Shown: one piece after another, positions 1-12,256 of the stretch
Layout: the number at the start of each line of letters is the position of its first letter
Position numbering within the stretch: position 1 is the first letter of the stretch
From: Lingula anatina
Taxonomy: Eukaryota > Brachiopoda > Lingulata > Lingulida > Lingulidae
Length of the DNA stretch: 64,000 nt
NCBI RefSeq assembly: GCF_001039355.2
Contig: NW_019775600.1
Coordinates: 6,277 to 70,276 of the forward strand
Direction of reading: 5' to 3'
The notes under the pieces: generated by a model
The model's input: only the letters and a program-made list of their open reading frames with translations
The model's database searches: none
Told to the model about the DNA's origin: nothing
Position numbers and translations under genes: made by a program

Positions 1-33
1 TTTGTGGTGTTTGTTTTTTCAAAAAACAAGGGG

Positions 34-52
34 GGGGGGGGGACCCCCCCCC

Positions 53-83
<31 letters not shown>

Positions 84-92
84 ACACACACA
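34..92. repeat. Homopolymer G/C and (CA)n tract
   Basis: A run of G is followed by a run of C and then a CA dinucleotide repeat. This is simple sequence with no coding content and is prone to sequencing error. Confidence 0.9.
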
Positions 93-321
93 CTGGTCTG
101 CAAACACTTTTATTCAGGACGATTAAATTTTAACTAAAATTTAGGCGGAAGGGAGAGAGGAAGGGAGATGTACATGTACATGTATAATGTATCTTGCTTT
201 TTCCTGCAAATAAGCTTTAAAAAAATCTAAAGGCTTTTACCAATACTTATTGATATCGGGTTTTTCTTGTTCCAAGGGAAATTGTTACATTTCACTTTTA
301 ACTTGTGCTCGGTTTATGTAA

Positions 322-567
322 TAGGGGAGACCGGGGCTAGTTGGACCCCGGGGTAAGTTGGCCCCCCATCAAGCCCATCAAGGCTCTTTAATAAAGTTAC
401 TTTAAGATGCTAAGTTATTTCATTTGGACATACTGCCGTCGCTTTCTTTGGACTATACGGTCACTTTACAAAATGATGTGATAAATTATTTTACCCCATA
501 GATACTTTGTCATAAATTGGTGGGGGGCCAACTTACCCCGGGGTCCAACTAGTCCCGGTCTCCCCTA
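322..567. mobile_element. Short inverted-repeat element (MITE) with TA ends
   Basis: The two ends are inverted copies of about 45 bp. The left end reads GGGGAGACCGGGGCTAGTTG and the right end is its near-perfect reverse complement. TA flanks both ends (322-323 and 566-567), which matches the TA target site of Tc1/mariner-type elements. The total is about 245 bp, with no ORF in the roughly 150-bp centre. It is a non-autonomous element by structure; the superfamily is inferred from the TA flanks only. Confidence 0.75.
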
Positions 568-2233
568 CGCTCTTATTCGTCATCATTCTCGTCTAATCTT
601 TCTAATACTTTATCTGTATACTTACGTGGTAGCAGCTGTTGGGTTGTCTTCACCTACACCCCCCTCGGTACGGTCCTCATCAGACATTGTCTATGATGTC
701 ACCACCTAAAACGGTGCACTAGTATCAAGTATTTCTTCTCAGATACTTTTAAGACAAGTTTTATATGGACCTTAAATACGAACACTCAATCAGATGAAAT
801 GTCAACGCTTCTCTGCAGTTTTAGCCATATTCCAAGGGCTCATTTAACCAAAGGTGACGAAGTAAATCTTACACGTTAGGCTTAGGTAAAATATTCTTAT
901 TTTTTGGTTACATGAACGTACTCGCATTAACAGTTCATGTGACTTCATTTGTATTATGGTTGCTCCATAAAAGGCAGCGTGTGGTATTTATTAAACTTAC
1001 CTGTCTGCCACTCGGTTGCTATTTGATGTAGTTCTCAATCGATAAGCACATGAAAAACATTCTCTTCCAAGAACTTCTTTATTTAAAACTGTTGGCAGCA
1101 ACGAGTGCCCAATATACAATCAACATTACAATTGATATGTTGTTTGCATTTTTAACGCGTCATCGCACCTGAAAAGACTTGCCGTACCTTTTGTCAATAA
1201 AAAAGCGCCGCTGCTGTATTTGCAAATCTAATATGCGACAGTGTAAACCTAATAAACAAAAACGAGCTGAGGCGTTATCCCTTGACCTTAGTCATGTATG
1301 AAAATAAGAGTCCACATTAAATTATATGATAAAAAATAAATTTATAAGCAGGCATCGTATAACTATACGTACGTGTTACTCAAGACAAAAACGTACTTTT
1401 TACGACGACGACGCATCACTGCGCTAAACATAACCCTTCACCCTGGTGCTGAATATAACTGAACTACGTGTTGACGGAATACCAACATAACAGGATATTT
1501 GTATTTGCAAACCCATTGTGTGGCAGCGTATAAATCTGATAAAGGAGAACGGACCTGGACGTTATCGTTGTACATTTATTACGTATGAAAACAAGGTTTC
1601 ACAACAGGTAACTTAGTAAATCAAAAGGAATTAAACGCCACATAATCAAACTCAAGAAAAAAATTGATTCAATTCAATTCAATGTACTTAAAGAAATTCT
1701 AAAATTTTATACATCATTTCCCAAAAATGATATTTTTTGCTTAGTTTCTTACTTGAGAGACGTATACTCCAAGCGTCCAGGGTCTCTTGGATCTCATCAA
1801 ATTTGTATCATGTTCAAAATTAATTTGTTTTCCGTTACGGTTTACGCATGTGGATAGTTTTTTTTCTTTTTTTTTATTTTGAGCAGTGGACCCAGTGGCT
1901 GCCAATAAAGCCTTTAGATTTCGATTTCCAAACTTTGTTTTTCGGCTTTGCAACTAGTAACTTTCACTGTATTATTACTTTTATTAATATTTTATTATTG
2001 TTATAAAATATTTTCTGCACTGAAGACTTAGGGAGCGAGCGAGCGAATATGAATGCACGTGCGTGAGTATTTGTGGGTGTGTATGAGAGGAGGTTCTTTT
2101 CATTACTCTACTTTTTGTGTTAATTTTCATACTACGCACACTTTTTTATTTGTTTTATTTATTTCAATAGTCAAAACAACATTTTAAAAAGAAAAAACAG
2201 GAAGAGCTGTTCTCATCTGTAAAACTGATTACA
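568..2233. other. Intergenic or intronic sequence, nothing recognised
   Basis: AT-rich sequence with no convincing exon, RNA gene or long repeat. The only open frame of note (1741-1953, minus) has no recognisable motif and its poly-lysine stretch comes from a T-run. Confidence 0.6.
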
Positions 2234-2400
2234 TTCAATAGACTTGTGAAGATTCTTTTATCTATAGCTACTTATATTTGTCTGGTCTTACCAGCCAATA
2301 TTTCGTCTGCTTGCAGTCAGATTTCATCAGGGAATGAGGTTGTGATAGACCAGACAAATTTAAGTAGCTATAGACAAAATAATCTTCACAAGTCTATTAC
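2234..2400. repeat. Foldback element with about 50-bp arms
   Basis: The arm at 2234-2290 (containing AATAGACTTGTGAAGATT) recurs as its reverse complement at 2347-2399 around a spacer of about 55 bp. The open frame that begins here is a product of the hairpin and is not annotated as a gene. Confidence 0.75.
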
Positions 2401-2401
2401 A

Positions 2402-2530
2402 ATCCCAGTGGGCAATTTATGTTGTTTTAACGTTGATAATACGTTGGATATACATTGGATTTGCAAGTTGACTCAACGTCAGATAACAACATTGTATCAA
2501 CCCCAGTTGTTAGACAACATTCTTGCATGA
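2402..2530. repeat. AACGTTG-rich repeat, fragment
   Basis: Repeated AACGTTG/CAACGT words and a CCCAGTGGGCA-type edge resemble, in the opposite orientation, the better preserved element at 6062-6222. It is probably a degraded member of the same foldback family. Confidence 0.45.
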
Positions 2531-2879
2531 AAAGACATTAAAATGATCTGAAATGTTTTTATTTTTGGTACAAAACGCAGGTACACAATTATAACATACA
2601 CTGTAAAAACATCCAAGTGCCTGCTTTGTCTGATTTTTTCAACGCATTAGGTCCTAAGCATGTTTTTCACCTAAGCATGGTACACCCTTTTAGCCTGGAT
2701 GTGTTTAGCAGTAGGTGTTTAGCAGTAGGACATGTTTAATGGCTAAATATATGCAGGTTTACATGTATGGCCTTAAAGTTAAAATTTCCAAGGTTCAGAT
2801 TAATATATATATAGTTATTTTCTTATACACTCTAATGTAAATGAACGCAACGATTCGTAGCATATATTCTATTATCCGT

Positions 2880-2990
2880 CGCTGTGTTCTAATAAAGAAC
2901 ACCACGTGTTCTCGTCAGAATATCTTTCTGTTCTCATCAGAATACTTGGCGTTCTTTAGTGTTCATTTTGAGAACATGTATGATGTTTAT
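2880..2990. repeat. GTTCT/AGAAC-rich dispersed repeat, first block
   Basis: Multiple GTTCT and AGAAC words, several of them arranged as short palindromes around ACCACGTGTTCT, match the style of the larger block at 5536-5860. Confidence 0.5.
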
Positions 2991-4683
2991 ATCCATAGTG
3001 GTATAAATTTGTCATAGGCTCCATGTAAGAAAATGCTTTTTTATAGTGTGCTAAAAATTTTTTAGGACATTCAATGTTTTGGAATTGAATGCCGTCCCCT
3101 TGTAGTTAGCAACTACGGCGATTTACAGCGTCATACGGTACTCTGGCATAATTTAATCAATGTTCATTGAAATGTACAGAAAAAAAGCCCTGTTCAATGG
3201 AAATTAATAAAAACAAAAGTGATTCAAATATATCTGGTGTAATGTTAATCCATTTGACAACTGTTTCTTCTTGATAACACACCTAATCAGTGTTCCAAAT
3301 CAGAACACAGCGTTCTGTTCTCCGACACATTCTAGAACGCGGACATTAGTACAAGGTTTCACCGCCAGGTGAACAATGTGTACTATTCTGGCGTGAGCAG
3401 TTTTACCTCCGATTCTTGTCTGCTGCAACGGCGTGCGGTTTAGCCAAACAGTGTTTATAGTAGTGAAGGCACTCCATATTCCACACCTTTTCACCATGTC
3501 AGATAACTCCAAGTGCAATCTTGTGCAATTGCCAATCACAGTTATCAACTTTTTAGCAAACATTTTATTCGCAACCATCAACTTGACTCAAAAGTTGCAG
3601 TGGCTTGTTGTATCGGTGTATGTGCCTACACCACAAAGATGGGAAGAGTTATAAAATGCATGTTAGGAGGAAACATCATGAAATGCTTCATCGGGTCTCA
3701 AGGCATAAGCATAGTCCTGGAGCAGGATGGGACTTGTTGTAATCCTTCAGCCTGGCCCTACATCCCATGAGCCTTTCAAGATTGATGATACTATTTTTCT
3801 GAATGTGGATAAAGGTATACATGCTTACATAATACAGTAAAATTTCCTTCAGTTTTCGAAAGTCTGCTTTTTTGCACACAAGAATGCCATACTACATTTT
3901 GGCTGGAAATTATTTTTAAAAGTAATGGCAAATAAAAATTCGGTTTCTATTAAAAATGTCAAAAGCATTGTTTTCCTGTATGTAATGATGACTCAATTGT
4001 TCTGTGTTGGTAAATTCTGTATATTTCATTATAAGTTCATGCATCTCTTTAGACATATATCAGTCATTTTATTTCAGTCATTTTCCGCTACAGTACTAAT
4101 GTTCCATGCAGTTACTTTTTTATTATTAGATTTAATTAGCTTCAGATAAAAATTCTGAAGAAATTCTAATGTCACCACTTCCTCCATTCAGTGATTTGGT
4201 GAAGTCCACCTCTGTGTCAATCGGACCCCTGCAAGAGTGTGGTCTTTATGATCACAGAAGTGGCCTCCTTTTGCTACAACAAATGGCCAACAGTTGGGGA
4301 CCAGTCTCACTATCTTGTGATTGGGTAGAAAATGTACCAACGATATCCTGTGGTTGCATTGAAAGGACCTAAACCATGGGTAAGTTTTTTTTTATCCGCT
4401 TTGAACAAAATAAACTGATAATGTTTTGGAGGTAGGCCTTCAGGTATGCAAGTTTCATTGAAAGTAGACTAAAGTGGATCTTCATTGTCTTCATAACAAC
4501 TGAAAAGGCTCTTTACCACAGTCTCTTGAGGTGCCCAACTGTGAAACATTTTTTGTGAAAATTAGACAACAATCGTGGCTCTAAAAAGATTAAGATACTA
4601 AAAGACTTATTGTAACGAAAAGCCATTGTTAAAAAGAGGTGGTTTGGTTGTTGATATATTATTCAATATTACACTCATTTCAG

Positions 4684-4952
4684 CAAATAGTACCTATCAT
4701 TCCAGCACTGAAAACGATGAAAACATACATGAACGAACCAGTGGTCGAGCGACATGTAGAAAGTCCTGAGGGTGTAGAGCGTCACATGCAAGAACTGCAG
4801 ACTGCTTGGACTAAGAAAAATTCGAAGCATGTAAAGGCGTTGCTGAGGAGCACACAGCTACACCAAGTGGCACTCCTGACTGAGGATGATATGGGACTTG
4901 GTATTGAAACGACATTAACGAAGTATCCATGCTTCAAAGAAAACACTTACAG
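4684..4952 (+). CDS. Internal exon of an uncharacterised SAMD3-like protein
   Basis: A pyrimidine-rich acceptor ending TTTCAG at 4683 opens a frame of about 90 codons, and GT-type donors (GTATGT, GTAAGT) lie at 4953-4962. The peptide carries an ERHM-x-ELQ segment, then WTKKN, then LLRSTQLH, then KYPCFKE. This spacing matches, from memory, a region of animal proteins annotated as sterile-alpha-motif domain-containing protein 3-like, in which an E/D-rich stretch and a HxxxLQxEW-like helix precede a YPxLK motif. No SAM domain or neighbouring exon was recognised in the window, so this may be a gene fragment. Phase at the donor is 1 or 2 depending on which GT is used. The family call is inference from motif spacing. 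Confidence 0.45.
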
Positions 4953-5535
4953 TATGTAAGTTTTAAAGCTGCTCATAGCTAGTTTTGCACATGTTAAAAT
5001 CCAATGTCAAATTTAAGCTTTTTATTTACTTACTTTAAGAAATCTTATAGATTACAGTGTCAAAATAAAGAACATGCTGCCAAATTTGTATGCCGGGTCT
5101 CGTCTCTCTGCTTCGACTGCCTGACCACCCTTGTTTCATGGTTTGATCCACCTTGGTCACATGTTTAGCCACCATAATGTTTGGCGTGTTTATACAGATA
5201 AAAAGTTCCTGTGTTGCTTGTGTTGATGCGCATTTTTACGGATGTTGTCAGCCTAGAACTTTGGCTCTTTCTTTCAATAATCTGATCGTTAGTAATACGT
5301 TTTAGGAAAGGCAAGCTGATGTGCATGTTATTATAAATGTATGATTTTTGAGCTTTGTTTACTTCTTGTATTCAGAACGATGATTTAGTAATCACTTAGT
5401 TGATATTGTGTAATCAGCATATTGTCGGTTTCATATGACTAAAGAACTTTAGAGCAATCACTGATGTGAAGAACATTGAAGTGTGTAACATTTTTATTGT
5501 AATTTTTGTCCTCTTACAAATAAATGCATTTTATT

Positions 5536-5860
5536 GAGGAACACCAAGTGTTCTAGATTACTTTCAGAATAGCGAGTGTTCTAAATTCCTTTTAGAACAC
5601 ATCATAGTGTTCTCAAAAAGTAACATTTGAACACGTAAAAAGTGTACTGAATTTACATGTAAATGTGTTCTAAAATGTGTTCTATATTTCACAACGCTTA
5701 CTGTTCTAGCGTCAGAACACTGTTTAAAGCGTTCTCAAAATGTAACATTTGAACACGTAAAAAGTGTTCTGAATTTACATGTAAATGTGTTCTAAACAAA
5801 ACACAAAAAAGAACATAAAAATGTGTTCTATATTTCACAACGCTTAGTGTTCTAGCTTAT
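5536..5860. repeat. GTTCT/AGAAC tandem repeat block
   Basis: Two long direct copies containing AACATTTGAACACGTAAAAA, then an ACATGTAAATGTGTTCTA segment, then ATTTCACAACGCTTA occur about 125 bp apart. The first copy starts near 5610 and the second near 5733. Internal short palindromes pair GTGTTCT with AGAACAC. Confidence 0.75.
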
Positions 5861-6061
5861 TCACCCTAGTGTTAGCTGACCTTGCAAGGAATTCAGTTTA
5901 TTGGAATGTATTTCTGAATAACAAGTTAAGAAAATTCACTAGTTCACTACAGACACAAAACAACTGTCACTTTTACTTTAAAGCACCGTTTTTAATATTT
6001 TGATAAAGTTCGTTACAGTATTGATAAACACAGTATCACGTTTTCAATAATTAATATTTTA

Positions 6062-6222
6062 ACGACCTAACAACAACGTTGAGTCAACTTTACATTATGA
6101 AGGCATTTTAATGTGGCTGGATCAACACTGATGTGACGTTGAATTTAGGTAGATCAACGGCGTTTCAACGTTCCAACCTGTTTTCAACGTTGATCCAATG
6201 TCACAATGCCTGCTGGGAAACT
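6062..6222. repeat. Foldback element of AACGTTG repeats
   Basis: Dense AACGTTG and its near-complement CAACGTTGA are arranged in opposite orientations, and the element ends in AATGCCTGCTGGGA. No protein is encoded. It is interpreted as a non-autonomous foldback element. Confidence 0.55.
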
Positions 6223-8061
6223 CGTCTCTTAAGTTACCAGATGAGACAATAAAATTTAAAGACCATTATACATACAAATTAGTTTGATAATAAGTATTTA
6301 AAGATGTGGTGTGAGCAAAGTCATACTTGATACACTTACTCCATTAATCAGATATTAATGCAGATCTGCCTGTCACTGGCGGATCCCAATTTTAACTATA
6401 GAAGGGACACAAAGACAAAATACCCATGTTTTGCTTATAAATGAAACCAAGCACTTTTCTGAAGTTGTCTGATGAAACAATAGAATATAAAGACCATCAA
6501 AAAGAATGGTTATAATAAGTGCGATCAACCCGAATGTTAAGGAAATTATTGCCGTATCGCACATTAAAGTGGTAAGTGGTGGTTTGCAGACAAGCGTCCA
6601 ACGTCGCAAACGAATTATATTACGTTTATGAGGCTCGGACTAAAGTCGTGCAAATAATTACAATTGACAGATCTATTGAATTTAATAATATGTCGATTTT
6701 GGTAAAGTCAATCTGATATAACGAGATTGGGTTAAGTTTTACTTACACACAACGTCAAGGCAATTTGCACCATGGATTTTTTGTTTTGCTGCATCACACA
6801 TTCATTAATATTTTTGTACCCTTTTCAAAATAAACAACTGACGGTTCATGCTGTCAGCAAGAAATAACCCAAGATTAGGCGTTCATATATTTTTCCGTTA
6901 AACCAGACTTAATTGTTTTCAAGGAGAGCAGTTTTTCAGGTTAAGCGCGCGGGGGGGCGGGGGGGGGGGGGGTAATAGTGGTATTGACACTGGCCTAAAT
7001 CTTTCTCTTCAAAACTGAAACGGAGATATAATTCTTAGTGACTAAATTCGACTTGGAGACCAGGGTAGAGCCGTAACCTACGTCCAGATGGAAAGTTTTG
7101 GACTTGTGTTTGATAATTTTCATTTTTGAAAATTTGTTATTTTGAACTTTTTTAACTGTTTTGACATCCACAATGCCGCTGGATCTGTTTATTTGAATTT
7201 TTTGTGTCTACATACCAAGATAGATTGTGAAAAATAATATCCATTAGTTTATATTTAGACAGACCATACATGTACCTGTTGCTGAGTTGGAGATTTTTTC
7301 TACAATTTCTAAAACTCTTTCGCCATCCATCGTGCTAAGATTTATTGTTTTTTAATTTATAACTTTCCTTTTTTTTTTTTGCTATTTAGTTTCTGTACAT
7401 TTGCAAACTTTGCTGTTGAATTTTTATTTTGTACCAATCAATCCCCCTATCACCGTCAACTAATCAATATCAAGGTAACGGTTTAATTGTTTCAGTGTGA
7501 CAAGGGACCCTGTAAATAAAGTCGAAAGTGCAGAGTGATATATTTGGGAGTTGTTATTCAATCATTATACTATATCATAAATATATATCATTTACCACGT
7601 TCAATTAGAATTGGATGAAATAACACTGCTTTTAGCAACAGTTTAATAAGTATTTTGAAATTCTGAATGTAGATTTTTATTTAGCAAGATGTTTTTCCTG
7701 ATTTTAAAAGTATAATACGTTTTTCACCTTCATTGTTATTCCTATTAGTTTGAAATAGTTCAATGTCACAAAACTCCAGAAGGACCCATACACATCCCCA
7801 AAGACAGGTTCTTCAATCCCCATAGCCTTACGTTCCTTACTTTGATTGTATAAGTGGTCCAAGGATAGATAGCAGAAATTATAATGTCAAATTAGATTCA
7901 ACCGCCCCCAGGACCACACCCCATGTCAAAAAATCTGCCCTNGACCGTATCAAGCAGGAAACTGATTTTGTAGATGAATATTCACTATTACAATTTGTAT
8001 GTTACTTGTTATATATTGTTGATTGTTTTACGATTTCTATTATTTTATTTTCATATTTTAG
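6223..8061. other. Non-coding stretch with G-run and one unresolved base
   Basis: Two similar 28-bp words (AATAAAATTTAAAGACCAT at about 6249 and its variant at about 6480) form a loose direct repeat. A G-run lies at 6950-6972 and an N at 7942. No exon was recognised before the acceptor at 8061. Confidence 0.55.
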
Positions 8062-8336
8062 CTGTCTACCCACCTGATGACTTGGTGTGTGACTTGGCAA
8101 GAAATATAGGATTTGAGTGGGAGGAAGTAGCTGCCTATCTTGGAGTGGAGAGACCTCAGATAGATCATCTCAAACTCAACTTCCCCAGTGACGCACTTGG
8201 TCAGATTCGCAATATGCTGTTTCAGTGGAGAGAAGGAATGGGGGCTTGTAGCATCGAGGAGCGTCGAGACAAGCTGAAGAAAGCGTTGGCAAGGGCCAGA
8301 CGTAATGACTTAGCGGACAGTCTTAAGCTTGGGTAA
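8062..8336 (+). CDS. Terminal exon: C-terminal death domain
   Basis: The acceptor TTTTAG ends at 8061 and the frame enters in phase 1, giving about 90 residues to TAA at 8334-8336. The peptide starts YPPDDLVCDLA and continues GFEWEEVAAYLGV, QIDHLKLNF, IRNMLFQWREGM and then LKKALARARRNDLAD. These six amphipathic helices with the conserved W (WEEVA) and the LFQWRE helix are typical of a death domain. It is paralogous to the exons at 25591 and 27298, with the same acceptor phase and related 3' sequence. In the family such domains sit at the C-terminus of Roc-COR or ankyrin proteins and recruit partners by death-domain contacts. The upstream exons of this gene lie outside what I can recognise. 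Confidence 0.8.
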
Positions 8337-9930
8337 TACTGAACTGCTAAAGTACACAGACATAAGACATGTACATTTGATAGTGGATTCTATCTCAAAA
8401 CAGACATTAGGTCAACATTTTTGTAGCAGGTATTGTTCAGATTTTTGATTGCTGTAGTGATTTTGAGAACTCGTTTTGTGTTCTTGTTTCACATGTCCAT
8501 CATTGCTCACCGTACTGGCAGATTTCAATAATTGATTTTATTATTTATAATCTTAATATCTGCATGCACAGTTGTGTCATTCAAATTGCCCTTGTATATA
8601 TTGCTGGTGCTCATAAGTTGAAAAACATATTAATTAGAATTACACTTATTTTTGCTACAAAAAGTTTGATATGGCAGTGAAATCTTCCAGGTAGCTTTCT
8701 TGGGATTAAACAAAATTGTCATTTATCAAATATAAAAATTAACTCAGAATTACATTGAGTAATAGCTCTGATGAACAATGACAGAAGACAAATTCATGAA
8801 ATGTGTAATTTCAGTATGTTACCAAACCAAGTAAAACCAGTCATAATACCCATTCATTCAAATCAAATACTATAGTTATCAACAAGAATAATATCACAAT
8901 GAAATGTTCAAGGCAAAACTATTCTTTCAAAAGGGTGTGAATTTTTTATAATGAAGACACCATGCAATTGTAGCATTCAAAATATTTTGTTAGATTTATC
9001 TGCATGTATGCAAGGAAATAATACCAACATATTATTTCCAGTAAATTTAGCAGTCTTGAATAATTTTTTTGACCTTCAAAATTATTCTGACATTTTAGGA
9101 AACTCATTGTTTTTAGAAAAAAAATCACATATCTATTCCTAAACTAAAATTATTTGAACACAATTTTACAGAATTTGTAGCCCATGATTCACAAATATGT
9201 TTAAGACTTGATAAAGTGGGAGAGGCAGCCGAAAGGGACTACATTATTTTCTATGAGTAAATAAAACATGTAAATAAACAAAAGGGGGATGGTTTACTCA
9301 AATGCTTGCTTTTTCTGCACTTGTTTCGTTGTGCCTAGTTTTTGTTACATTTAGTAAAATTTTATTAGTTATTTGCTTATGCCATATTATTTTCTTAAAT
9401 GCCATATTAAGAAATAATATAGAATTAGTATTTTTTTGCAACTTTCTAAATATTGTTTGTTACACTATTAAACAACGTTTATAACTGTAATTAATTATAG
9501 ATTTATTATGCAGCTAAAACAGAACTTAATGAGCTTATTAATATTATAACAAGCATTTTTTATACTCACATATCTTTGCATGCATTTTCACTAATATGTA
9601 TATATAAATTTATGTTTAATTTTTCATAATTTTTTTTTTTTTTTTTTGATACTCTTGCTCAAAATGGCTGGTACACAGAAATTTTGGGATGCATATCGCC
9701 CTGTTTCTTTCATTATTATTGATATTACCAAATTAATACTGTTTATATTGTTAAATATGTGAAGCTGGCGAATTGGTAAAGTAAAGGAGAAACAACCAAT
9801 ACAAATGTGAAAAAAAAAACGTTAATTTATTTAGGTTTTTTTTTTCTCATGCCCCCAAAAAGTGTACTTTTTTTACATAACAGTACCAAATGAAAAATTA
9901 AACAAATTTATACTGTGATTGAGAATTAAT
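8337..9930. other. 3' region of death-domain gene, then AT-rich sequence
   Basis: The first 80 bases contain one copy of the 3' unit (CAGACATTAGGTCAAC) that is tandemly amplified after the paralogous exons at 25.9 and 27.6 kb. The rest is AT-rich with no recognised feature. Confidence 0.5.
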
Positions 9931-9935
9931 ATGAA

Positions 9936-9940
<5 letters not shown>

Positions 9941-9993
<53 letters not shown>
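9941..9993. repeat. (TA)n microsatellite
   Basis: An uninterrupted TA dinucleotide run followed by a T-run. Confidence 0.95.
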
Positions 9994-10003
<10 letters not shown>

Positions 10004-10694
10004 TTTGGTTTGTTTGTAACAGGATGAAATGGGAAGTGAGTATTATTAGATTAAAATAGCATTGGTCAGTAATGGGTTTTAAATGGTACAATTTAACATA
10101 ATGAACTGAAGATGCTTCACTGTAACTTATAAATTGAGTAGAATCTAACAGATAGTTTTATTGTATGATAGGATTGTATTGGTAAACAAATGACCAACAT
10201 TTGTTTTTGAAAGTATAATGTTATGTTGCTTCATGATTATTTGTGCTTAGTTTTTTGACTGAATGGCAACTTATTAATAGAAACTGTATATATCTATGCT
10301 TAAACATATTTTAATGGATTCATAAAATTTAAGATAAAATAAGATAATGATTACCAGATGGATGATTAATTGATTAATAATCGTTAACATTTTAGATACA
10401 TGTATTAAATAACAGAAGGAGTATTAATTATAAAGTACTAGTATATAGCCAATTGATGCAACTATTTTATGTTACGTTAAATTCTAGTTATATTTACTGG
10501 AGAGAATGGATATTATGTCATGTGGCTTTATTTTTTGTTTATCCAATGTTTTTGTCATATGACAAGAATGAGTAGTTTCATATAAACAGAATATATGATA
10601 TGATCAAATATCTAATGTTTGGGTAAATTTAATTAAGCATGATTTTAAATAAAATGGTTTTAACTTTTATGATAAATAATTTTATTGGTAATAG

Positions 10695-10698
<4 letters not shown>

Positions 10699-10727
<29 letters not shown>

Positions 10728-10770
10728 TTATTATTTTATTTATTATTATTATTTATTTTTTTTTTTTTGC
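10699..10770. repeat. (ATT)n microsatellite and T-run
   Basis: An ATT trinucleotide array that degrades into TTTAT and poly-T. Confidence 0.95.
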
Positions 10771-10915
10771 AAAAGTTTTGAGGCTCAAAACTTATTTGAG
10801 CAGGAGCAGGAGCAGGAGATTATTATGATAAGGTTTATTTAGGCTGTGGACTGTGGAAGCATTATATTTGCTCATACTTGAATGAAGTCAAAAAGATGTG
10901 TTGGCATTCCTTATA

Positions 10916-11891
10916 CCCCCGTCACACTAGAGGCAGAATGAACAAGAATGCCGTGGGAAAGACAATTCTTTGTGCATTCCTGGATATTCAAAGAGCATTC
11001 TAAAAATTCCAAGTGCATTTCAAATAGTTTTACCCATTCTTGTGGTCGGCCTGAATGTTAAAAACGTTTGAAGTGCATTCCAAGTGGATAATTATTGCAT
11101 GGCATTTGAATAGTATTCTAACTACACTATAAACTGCATTTTAAATATTCTCACGGCATTCTGGCAACATTCGGAACATTCTGATCACATTTGAGGGATA
11201 TTCGAACTGACACGTGACTTAATGCCCCCGTCACACTTATTCGGAACCAGCAGGAATCAAGAAGATCCAGCCAGAATTAATTAATTGATAAATTTGTGCC
11301 ATAATCAGGATTGGATTTCAAATTGCAGTTAGAATATTCCGAATGAAATTTAAATGCCGTACGAGTGTGGTTTGACTGCTGGCCAAATACACACTGAAGT
11401 ATGTAAGAAGGTGCCTCGAATGATATATGAAGCAAACTCAAATGCAGTCAACTGCTCCCGTTATGGCTGCCAATGATGGTTTGAAATATAAATAATTCAA
11501 ACATAATACAGCTGAAATACCTAAAATATTTAATTAAAATTACTTTCTAACATGTTTAGAATGTAACACGATGTCCAGAGTGTATAAATAACGCCACAGG
11601 AATGGTAACTGATCATAATGTTTCGAATGCTGTCAGAATGCCGTGAGAATATTTAGAATGCAGTCATAGTGCAGTTAGAATACTGTTCAAATGCCATTTG
11701 ATAATTCTCCACTTGGAATGCACTTTGAAAGTTTTTGACATGACAAAAACATTTGAGCTGGCTACCAGAATGGGTAAAAATATTTGGAATGCACTCGGAA
11801 TTTTTAGAATGCTCTTCAAATAACCTGGAATGCACAAAGAAATGCATTTTCGATGCCATTCTTAATCATTCCGCCTCTAGTGTGACGGGGG
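10916..11891. mobile_element. Long-inverted-repeat element A (CCCCCGTCACACTAGAGGC ends)
   Basis: The left end (CCCCCGTCACACTAGAGGCA) and the right end (reverse complement, CCTCTAGTGTGACGGGGG) are inverted. Similarity continues inward for roughly 280 bp on each side, with the recurring words GCATTC and GAATGC. The flanks are TTATA and TATAA, which allows a TA or TATA target duplication. No transposase frame is seen, so it is non-autonomous. Its span overlaps element B in an interlocked way. Confidence 0.75.
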
Positions 11892-12256
11892 TATAAAATC
11901 CCGCCAGAATGTTTCGAATGTGCCTCGGATGAGGTGAAATATTAATTTTGCAAGCAATCGAACTACACTAGTACGCCATCCAAAGTATATTCTAAATATT
12001 CTTACTGCCTTCTGACAGCATTATAGATATTCCTAGTTTTCCAACTATATTCGAACTGCATTTGAGAGCTACACAGTCAAAAATGCACTCATCATTCCAG
12101 GCGAATTCAAGTGCATTCTGAGTGTTCCAACGGTACTCTTACAATAATTAAGGTCAATTCAAAAAATATTTCCCAAATGTGGTGCGAATTTTTAAAATTC
12201 TTCATTCAGCCTCATTCTTCTTGATTCCTGCTGATTCCAATTAAGTGTGACGGGGG
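11225..12256. mobile_element. Long-inverted-repeat element B (CCCCCGTCACACTTA ends)
   Basis: The left end at 11225 (CCCCCGTCACACTTATTCGG) pairs with the right end near 12256 (TAAGTGTGACGGGGG). The ends share a specific inner word, CAGGAATCAAGAAG, that is absent from element A. The terminal 13 bp are the same as in element A, so the two belong to one superfamily. No coding capacity is seen. Confidence 0.7.

Noticed and set aside
2246-2530. 94-codon open frame with a signal-peptide-like start
   Set aside because: It lies across a hairpin element and an AACGTTG repeat; the sequence is explained by those repeats.
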